64,000 nucleotides of DNA from contig CM062214.1 in the NCBI GenBank assembly GCA_031216445.1, positions 28,469,001-28,533,000 of the forward strand. The letters are read 5' to 3'. Positions 57,175-64,000 of the stretch are shown piece by piece; position 1 is the first letter of the stretch, and every line of letters begins with the position of its first letter. Below the pieces are notes generated by a model. It was not told the origin of the DNA. It saw only the letters and a list, made by a program, of their open reading frames with translations, and searched no databases. A program made the position numbers and the translations under genes. The DNA comes from Lateolabrax maculatus. Lineage: Eukaryota; Chordata; Actinopteri; Acropomatiformes; Lateolabracidae.

Positions 57175-59570
57175 CTCACAGTGTTGCAGCGGAGAGGAGC
57201 AGTGATGGAAACATATTGAACAGGATTTTATTTAGAGGATCCTGTTGTTTCTGAAGGTTTCGGTCCACTAACTGTCTGCATTTCCACAGCAGACTCAAAC
57301 ACAATCGATTTCTAATCTCAGCCTTCACTTCGTGGAATTCTTTAGAAAGTGGAGCGTACTAAAGAACAATATAACAGTTATAAATAAGGATCCTGGATGC
57401 CAATAATCAGCAGCACTAAATCCTCTGAGTCCAAACTGCAGCTGCACTGAACGCCAACATAAACCTGAAGAAGACCGAAGCTCAGAGGAAACTTGTGGAG
57501 AACCGTGACAACATGATCCAAACACAAGGCAGGAAATCAGCGACTCTCACACATCCACCAGGAAACAGGATTTAAATGAATTACACTTCACGTCTTCACG
57601 CAACCACAAGTTCATTAAATCTGATGCTTCGCCTTCACGTCCTCCCTGTGGAAGCGCAGCAGCACAGAGTCACGCACTCGTCATGTCTTTGACAACAACT
57701 ACATCGAGAAGAGCGCAGCCAGCTCCCTCCTCAGCCTTTTCTTTCAAACAAAAAGGCAAAACTGTTGTCAGGAACACTGAAGTCAGGTCCCAGAACAGTC
57801 TTCAAGTCCGAGTCCAGTGTGAGACCAGAAGAAACAAAACAATGCTGATGTTCATACAGCTGCAACTGGAAGTTACACCCCGGCCCCTCAGTTTTACAAT
57901 CTGATCTAAACTCGAGATGCAACACATGTTCTCACAACCAACTTCCATTCAAGACTAATTTCAAGAAGAAAAGTAAGTCTAAAAGTCAAATAAAGAGCAG
58001 AATAACACCCTGGTATTTACTGAAGGCAGATTCATCTCTGTGCTGTTGGCCTGTTACCATGGAAACCCTGTTTCTCTCTTAGCACAGGACGTTGTTTTCT
58101 GAGAACTGAGAGCAACACATTAAAATGATTATGGGATGTTGGCCTTTCATATCGTTTTCTGATCATTAGAAAATCTGGAAATAGTCACAATTTCACAGTG
58201 AAATGAGAACACGATAATGAGGCTGTATAAATCCGTTTTTCTTCCATTATTCATCCGGAGTCGGTTGGAAGCGTCACACCGGTGGCCCTGAGGTTGACAA
58301 CTCATTCTGTCTTCATAAATATTGAGTACAAGAGGCAGCGGCTGAGCTGCTTTTCTTTTTTTTGGAGTCTGTTATTCATGAATGTAAGAGGCTGCTGCCC
58401 TTTAAAACCAAAGCAAAGTGCTCCGGCTCATTGAAACGGCTCCTTTAGGTTCCACCTCCGTTCAAACTAAATTACAATTTCTCTTCAGAAAATGGACCTC
58501 TGATAATCATGAACAAACCATTTACTGAATGTGACCTTAAAGTTGGTTTAACTCAGGGAAGGATTTGCATTTTGCTTGTTTTCCTTTAACCTTCATGCAG
58601 CATTCATTGGTTAAAAAAGGAAAATGTCCCCTCGGTTCCTCTTGAAACAATCATCCAGGACGCCTCCAGTCAATCACCACTTGTTCTTGTTCTTTCCACA
58701 TTGTTTGGTTCGGTCGTCCTCCACACAGGTGAGCACACGCTGAACCCGGAGCACGCAGGAGTCCTTCCCTGGGTCGGGGGCGTTGAAGAGATAAAGTGGG
58801 ACCACTGATGAGTCGGGACGGGTCCGTCTCTCACTGCTTTGTATTTCGGATGGCTTCAGGCCGAACTTTGTCGGGGGAGAAGAGCGATGATGTGCATGAA
58901 ATGATCGGGGGTCAGTGTGCAGTCAGTCAAACCCTGAAGAGGCTCGGCTCTGCGGTTTCCTCCTGCACTTCAACAGGCTTCACACAGTCAAACAGCCCTC
59001 TGAACATTATGTGTTTGTTCTCTCAGTTATCAAAGTCCTCCGAGGTGCAGACGTACTGTGTTTCTTTTGGCTGTGGGTGTTTATTTTATCTCTTTACTTC
59101 AAAATCAAATATAGAAACCTTTGGAAGTGCTATCAGACACCTTTTATAAGCAAACACTACACAGCACTGCTGATTTCCATTTCTATTTTGTAATGCTTAT
59201 ATATTTATAGAGGAAATTGTCCTCTCTAGAATATTACATTGTAAAGTTTTCATACTGACAAATGTGATAATTACCTGCAGTTTAAACTGTACTTCATGAA
59301 ATGGATCTAACTGGCTCGTCTCAGGATCTCGCAGGAGTTGTTGTGTTGTTATGTTGGTGTACAGATGACTTTACAAAATGTCCTGTGGGACCGACAGAAC
59401 ACCAAAGGATCAGATTCTGCAGAACATAAAAATATCTTTCCTGTCAGACATCTTAAAGTGTCCTGCAGGACGATGAATTATCAAAGCTGTTTGACTCCAT
59501 CAATGTACAAAAACAACAAAACAAATGGGAGAATTTAGAGGAAAATAACAGTTTGTACAGTGACTGTAGT
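57175..59570. other. Non-coding stretch, partly repeat-free
   Basis: 58,200-58,560 is repeat-free with 'gttattcatgaatg' and ATTA-type words and could be conserved non-coding DNA (weak). 'tcctccacacaggtgagc' at about 58,718-58,735 juxtaposes a 3' splice site with a 5' splice site. The ORFs at 58,796-59,193 have no domain. Confidence 0.45.
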
Positions 59571-59578
59571 AAACACTG

Positions 59579-59692
59579 CAGTAAAGGTACTAATACACCC
59601 TGTAAATACTGTGTTACAGTAAAAGTACTAATACACACTGTAAATACTGTGTTACAGTAAAAGTACTAATACACACTGTAAATACTGTGTTA
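59579..59692 (+). repeat. 38-bp tandem repeat, 3 copies
   Basis: Three 38-bp units of 'cagtaaaagtactaatacac' plus 'actgtaaatactgtgtta' at 59,579-59,616, 59,617-59,654 and 59,655-59,692, then a partial fourth. Copies 2 and 3 are identical; copy 1 differs at two sites. The unit is part of a larger dispersed teleost repeat that continues to about 59,880. Confidence 0.92.
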
Positions 59693-59880
59693 CAGTAAAA
59701 GTCCTGCAGTGAAACTGTTCCTCAGTAAAAGTCTGTGAGTATAATCAGTAACATGTAGTTAAAGTATTTCCACAGTAAAATGTCCCCTGTGCCTGTTGTA
59801 CTATTATATATTCTATCATTAGATTATTATTCCTCATCATTCATGGAAAAGCAGGATTTTACTGTTGGAGCTCATTTTGA
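59693..59880 (+). repeat. Teleost dispersed repeat continuing from the 38-bp array
   Basis: 'gtaaaagtctgtgagtataa', 'attagattattattcctcat' and 'ttttactgttggagctcatt' are in the order expected of the 'gtaaaagtac' family (compare 42.83 kb). Confidence 0.5.
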
Positions 59881-59881
59881 A

Positions 59882-60045
59882 CTGTTTTGTATCGGACTGC
59901 AGCTGATGATTATTTTCATTCTGGATCCATCTGCTGATTATTTTCTCCATTGATCCATTGATCGTTTGATTTCTAAAAATAGTGAAAACAGTGAGAAATG
60001 GCGTCACAATGAGCCAGAGCCCAAAGTGACAAAGTGACAGGAAAA
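59882..60045 (+). repeat. TCAGAAA/CATTAAT family, copy 4
   Basis: 'actgcagctgatgattattt', 'tctgctgattattttctcca', 'aacagtgagaaatggcgtca' and 'agagcccaaagtgac' give the family's typical order. It abuts the preceding repeat. Confidence 0.55.
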
Positions 60046-60049
60046 ATGA

Positions 60050-61750
60050 GTCCAACCATCATCACAAGAGTTCAGCTTCATGTTCTGTCAGTCCACTCAC
60101 TGATTAATGACTGATGCTGTCAGCTGGACAAACTGTTGGAGTTTCATTTAGAACAAAGCTTCACGTTTAGAAACTCACACTGACCGACTCGTCCTGTGTT
60201 ACTGTGATCACGTTACATGTACGTCAGAATTTGGATTCTGTTTGTGGTGTATGAATAAAGTTGTCAGCAGAGCGTGAGCTGTTTGATCATGACCAACGAT
60301 GTGAGAGAGTTGGACACCAAGATGTAACCGTCCTTTAGAAAACTATTTCTCCTGAGGAGGAGGTCACGAAGGTCGTCTCCACGACACCAACCAGGGAGTT
60401 ACACATGCTCCATCAGAGGTTGTGTGACATTTCATCAGCCGCCACATTTTAAAGGATGTTCAGGATGTTTTAAGTATGATTTATATTCGCGGGAGACCTG
60501 CAGTCAAACAACCACACCCCCCAAAGACACAAACAGAGAAAGAAACAGAGAACTCACTGCGGGACAAAGATGAGGAGCAGTCGCGTTGCAACGTGAAGCT
60601 CGAGAGAGGATGAGGATGATAAAAAGGTTGAGCAGGGGAGAGGATTCAATGAGCAGAGGCAAGTCACGGTAACAGTGGAGTAAAAAAGAATAAAGTATAT
60701 TTCGTAAGGAAGCTCCAACACTCCACCATGATAAATAACAAACTACAACTTGAATCATTTGTTGAGCTCACCTCGTGGTCCTGGACGTTGGCAGTTTGAG
60801 CTTCATAAGAAACTCTCCGCGGTGCTACACACTAACCAACAGCTCGCTGGATATTTCTTTCTTTCTTGTAGTATTTTATTTATATCTGATCATCATCACA
60901 TTTGGGTTTTTGATGGTAATATTACAGTAAATATATATGAAGCTGTGATTGAATCATTTAGATGAATTCAGATTGGATGTTAGTGGTCGTATTAAAGTAT
61001 TTCAGTATTTGCTTGTTTGAGGGGATAAAAACGTAGTCGACAGCCAAACCGGAGCCACACTCCGTGACATTCACTGTTTCAAAGAACAAATCTGCTTTCA
61101 GACCTGGTCTCTCACTTTACTTTTCCATTTCCACTCCACCTTTCTCGCTCACGTTGTGGCTCATAGGCAAACTGACCATTGACGGTCACAGACGTCCACG
61201 GCAGCAAGGTGGAGAAGTCCCCTCAGACATCCGGAGGTCCAGTTTCCACTCATTCCTTTCTCTCTGTGTGCGTCCTGGAGGCTTTGGGACCATTTTTCTT
61301 CATTCACTGTGTGAGATTAAACTGTCACCTGAGCAGCTGAAAGCCTCCACTCGCAGACTCTCACTCCCCTCCCCTCCTGCAGCTCATCCATCTGTGATCT
61401 GCAGCTCCGTCTGCAAAGAAGAATTTAGAGACATTGGGGTCCAATGTCCAAGTGTCGCTTATTCAGGCCGAGAATCGTTTCTCAGCCGATGCAGGATACT
61501 GTTTTAAAAGTTTGGTTAAAGTTAGAAAGTTCTCTCAAATACTGAAGATAACCATCATCCTGGAAATGACATTAAAGCGCGGCTGCTCAGCCCCAACGTG
61601 ATAAGGGAACGGACAGGGAAATCTGACGTTTGGATGCTCGTACTGTCGATGTTTTATCAAAGACGAAGATATTTTCTGACACATCTTCTGTTCTGATAAT
61701 TCAACAGAGTTTCATGTCCATCAGAGACTTGAAGAGAGAGACAACATGAA
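60050..61750. other. Non-coding stretch
   Basis: No gene. The 147-codon ORF at 61,064-61,507 has no domain that I recognise. Confidence 0.5.
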
Positions 61751-61754
61751 CTGG

Positions 61755-61835
61755 AGCCTCGTTTCCCAAAAGCATCTTAAGGTTAAGATGATCATGATCC
61801 ATTGTCTGAATCTTCTTAAACTCATGACGCTGCAC
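61755..61835 (+). mobile_element. Foldback MITE fragment
   Basis: 'ctcgtttcccaaaagcatct' then 'taaggttaagatgatcatga' is one arm of a fish MITE whose other arm ends 'gatgcttttgggaaacgag'. The second arm is not found here. Confidence 0.5.
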
Positions 61836-62039
61836 TGGACAGAAGCTGAGTGAAAACCTCAGTTCAGGTGTCCGTTGGGCTCTTTCTTCACACCGCTCAC
61901 ACTGGAAGCTTTAGAGTTCTGGCCGGATGTGAATCCGGCTCTCGGCTCCTCAACCGAACCACCAAATAAATTCATTTCTGAAGACGGGCTGAAAGCTTTC
62001 TGAACTTACATCACAAGTGTGAACCTTTTTTTAGGTTAA

Positions 62040-62300
62040 GTTTTTCCCTAACCCTAACCCTTCCTACAGAGTGAGGACTGGAATACATTTTTAACCAACA
62101 GAATGAGGACATTTTGGCTGGTTTGTCACAACTTCAAAGGGCTGTTTGAGGGTTAAGACTTGGTTTTAAGGTTAGAATTAGGTTTAGGTTAGGGATAGGG
62201 TTGGGGTCAGGCATTTAGTTGGGATGGTTAAGGTTATTGTAAAGGGCCTAGGAATGCATTATGTCAATGGAGGGTCCTCACAAGTATAAAAGTTCATGGA
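62040..62300 (+). repeat. TTAGG-rich dispersed repeat
   Basis: 'aatgaggacattttggctgg', 'cttcaaagggctgtttgagg', 'aattaggtttaggttaggga' and 'ggaatgcattatgtcaatgg' in order are a repeat I recognise as widespread in fish, usually followed by (TG)n as here. The TTAGG-like words and 'taaccctaaccc' at the left are part of it, not a telomere. Confidence 0.65.

Positions 62301-62301
<1 letters not shown>

Positions 62302-62355
<54 letters not shown>
62302..62355. repeat. (TG)n microsatellite
   Basis: About 25 TG units with one GC interruption near the left end. Confidence 0.97.
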
Positions 62356-62356
<1 letters not shown>

Positions 62357-62359
62357 GTC

Positions 62360-63340
62360 CAGAGATGACATTTCACTTGACATTTGTTGGCCTCGACAGG
62401 ATTAGAGGGCTGAACACCGTCACACGCTGCTGCCTTCAGGCGCTCGTCGCTCACTTCAGATAAACGACTGCGTTATTAACGAGCGTAGGGACTCAAACGC
62501 TGCACACGCTGAAACCCAGCATAACGCAACACGCTGCAACACAAGGCTTTGTTTAAAGACCCTGGGTTGGGTGTGTAATGATTTTGTGGTGCTTGAAATA
62601 ATTACTTTGGTTCCCCAAACTCATCCAAACCCACGGACCTTCCCTGCAGCTGGGACTGGTCAGTCGGGAGCCTTTTTAAATTTTAAGCAGCAGTGAATGT
62701 TTCTACTAACAAGTTTATCTGAGTATCACAGCCTGATGTTTCATCTTCTTCTATTAAAACTCATCAGGGAGCCTCACTGTTGTTCTGGGTCACATGTTCT
62801 TTCATCACCATCAACACACACTGTAGTTTGTCTACCACATGTAGATTCATCCGCCGCTGAAAAGAGTCCCCAGCGAATGCACTGTTTCCTCCTGTTTGTT
62901 TGATAAAAACTACAGCGAGCTGCTGATGGAGGAAGTCATTCAGCCTTTTAAACAAACTATATATTTGCGAGGTGTTTTTAAAGATTTACGTCTGCATGTT
63001 ACATCCATGTCCCCTGCGCAGTGACAAAGCACAACTACACCTCACTACACCTCAGCACCACATCACAACAACCGGACCAGTTCACGCTGACTGTGGAGCA
63101 CATTTTATTTATCGTGTTAATATTATATTTCTTGGGGATGATTCATTCTGCTTCATTCCCAATTGGAGTGACAGAAGTGCAGCGATTGTGGTAACGCGCC
63201 ACAAAACTCCATTTATTCTCTGACTAACTTCCTGCATCAGAGAACACAATTTTAGTTCCTTTACAAACTATGAACACAGATTTTTTTTCACTTTTACATT
63301 GTTGGTGTAATTTGGGTTCAAACTAAATGTGTAAATCCTG
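62360..63340. other. Non-coding stretch
   Basis: Nothing recognised. Confidence 0.5.
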
Positions 63341-63352
63341 CATGTCTCTTAC

Positions 63353-63526
63353 ATTTTCCACAGCAGTGACACTGCTGATATGCATCAGGTAGCCATACAG
63401 CGCCGTGGACAGCCGCTGGAGCTTAGCATGTTCTGTGATGGCATGTAGGCCACCATGTGGTGTCTGTTTAGGTTTCAGCGCTGAGCTCAACATACAGAAA
63501 ATTAATGTCATGAGCAGAAATGTCAT
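63353..63526 (-). CDS. Possible signal-peptide exon, product unknown
   Basis: From ATG 63,526 (minus) the 58-codon frame begins MTFLLMTLIFCMLSSA, a good secretory signal peptide with likely cleavage after SSA, and runs without low complexity through LQRLSTALYGYLMHI to AVEN. Exactly at a codon end (phase 0) it meets GTAAGA (63,352-63,347), a strong 5' splice site. An in-frame upstream ATG exists at 63,589. No downstream exon is recognised toward lower coordinates and I do not recognise the protein. It could be the first coding exon of a small secreted protein or a chance ORF. Confidence 0.2.
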
Positions 63527-63599
63527 CGACTCAGCCGACTTAATGTGAATCTCTGCAGAGATCTGCCTCATGTTGCAAAGTTTCCTCATTAAAAAAGAA

Positions 63600-64000
63600 T
63601 CAAATGGTTAATTTAATATGAAAAGTCGCTCATACAGCAACAAGCCACAGGATCCACAGAATGCAGCTTAAAGGTTTCTTTTTCACTTCACTGTTTACCT
63701 CTTTCTGTATATCCTGCATGTAATATTACCCTTTAAGAGCAGGTTCACTCTCCTTCACACTCCTTCAGACCTGTTGGGCCGTTTGACGCAGTAAACGCAG
63801 CGTTTCCTCCGTCTGTTCACTTTGAGAGTTGTGCTTCTCAGTCCGAACCCTGGTGAACTGAGCCGACTCACTCAGATATGCAGCCTCCAGACGTCCTGAG
63901 GAGGGTGGAGGACAAGAAATACACAAAGGGGAGTGTGTGTGAGGGTATTTAATTAGAGGATTTATGTTATTATAGAGTATATATAGAGTTCTCTGTATGA
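63600..64000. other. Non-coding stretch
   Basis: Nothing recognised; upstream of the possible exon on the minus strand, but no promoter elements stand out. Confidence 0.5.

Noticed and set aside
58690..58915. Minus-strand frame of about 74 codons ending in a Cys/Lys-rich tail
   Set aside because: No start codon, no recognised family, and the length is within chance expectation for this window.
1..64000. CRISPR arrays, operons, phage or bacterial features
   Set aside because: No spaced direct repeats, no ribosome-binding sites or compact gene order; the sequence is vertebrate in character.

Overview
This window looks like nuclear DNA from a spiny-rayed (percomorph-type) teleost fish. The evidence is a dense population of (CA/TG)n and other microsatellites, decayed vertebrate-style retrotransposons (BEL/Pao, LINE, SINE), and several short interspersed repeats that I recognise from memory as widespread in acanthomorph fish genomes. 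These include the foldback repeat with the 'gcttagcataaagactgg' core, the TCAGAAA/CATTAAT family, the V-SINE-type 'ccaaagcgacttac' tail and the 'ggttaaggttattgtaa' repeat. There are no bacterial-style operons, no phage, no CRISPR array, and no tRNA or rRNA gene that I can see.

I find no complete protein-coding gene. Nearly all open reading frames are short, overlap in several frames, or lie in low-complexity or repeat DNA. The window is best read as intergenic or long-intron DNA. Weak gene-like signals are a CpG-rich segment (about 8.2-8.64 kb), an unassigned 252-codon ORF on the minus strand (15.6-16.4 kb), an unassigned 108-codon minus ORF beside the retrotransposon (27.3-27.6 kb), and a possible signal-peptide exon with a GTAAGA donor on the minus strand (63.35-63.53 kb).

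Layout. 1-7.4 kb: mostly unremarkable DNA with two repeat relics. 7.49-8.15 kb: a polypurine tract followed by the CpG-rich segment. 10.3-15.6 kb: non-autonomous DNA-element relics, a LINE tail, a clear foldback element and a retroelement UTR-like piece. 18-19 kb: two adjacent repeat relics. 22.8-27.3 kb: a broken BEL/Pao retrotransposon (gag, protease, reverse transcriptase, start of RNase H) interrupted by a SINE tail and another repeat. 29.06-29.96 kb: a LINE reverse-transcriptase relic with an internal deletion. 33.4-34.25 kb: a repeat-free, TAAT-rich stretch that may be conserved non-coding DNA. 37.4-38.8 kb: a 1.4 kb polypyrimidine tract with a hidden ~300 bp higher-order periodicity. 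39.9-45.4 kb: LINE tails, a nested teleost repeat, a long (TG)n-G17 tract and a V-SINE tail. 47.6-51.1 kb: two diverged copies of an unnamed repeat 3.2 kb apart. 57-62.4 kb: a pentamer array, a 38-bp tandem array, a foldback-MITE fragment and a telomere-like but dispersed TTAGG-rich repeat.

No genes work together here. The relationships that can be read are insertion histories: SINE and MITE into BEL, and one repeat split by another. All family names come from memory of sequence patterns and have not been searched.
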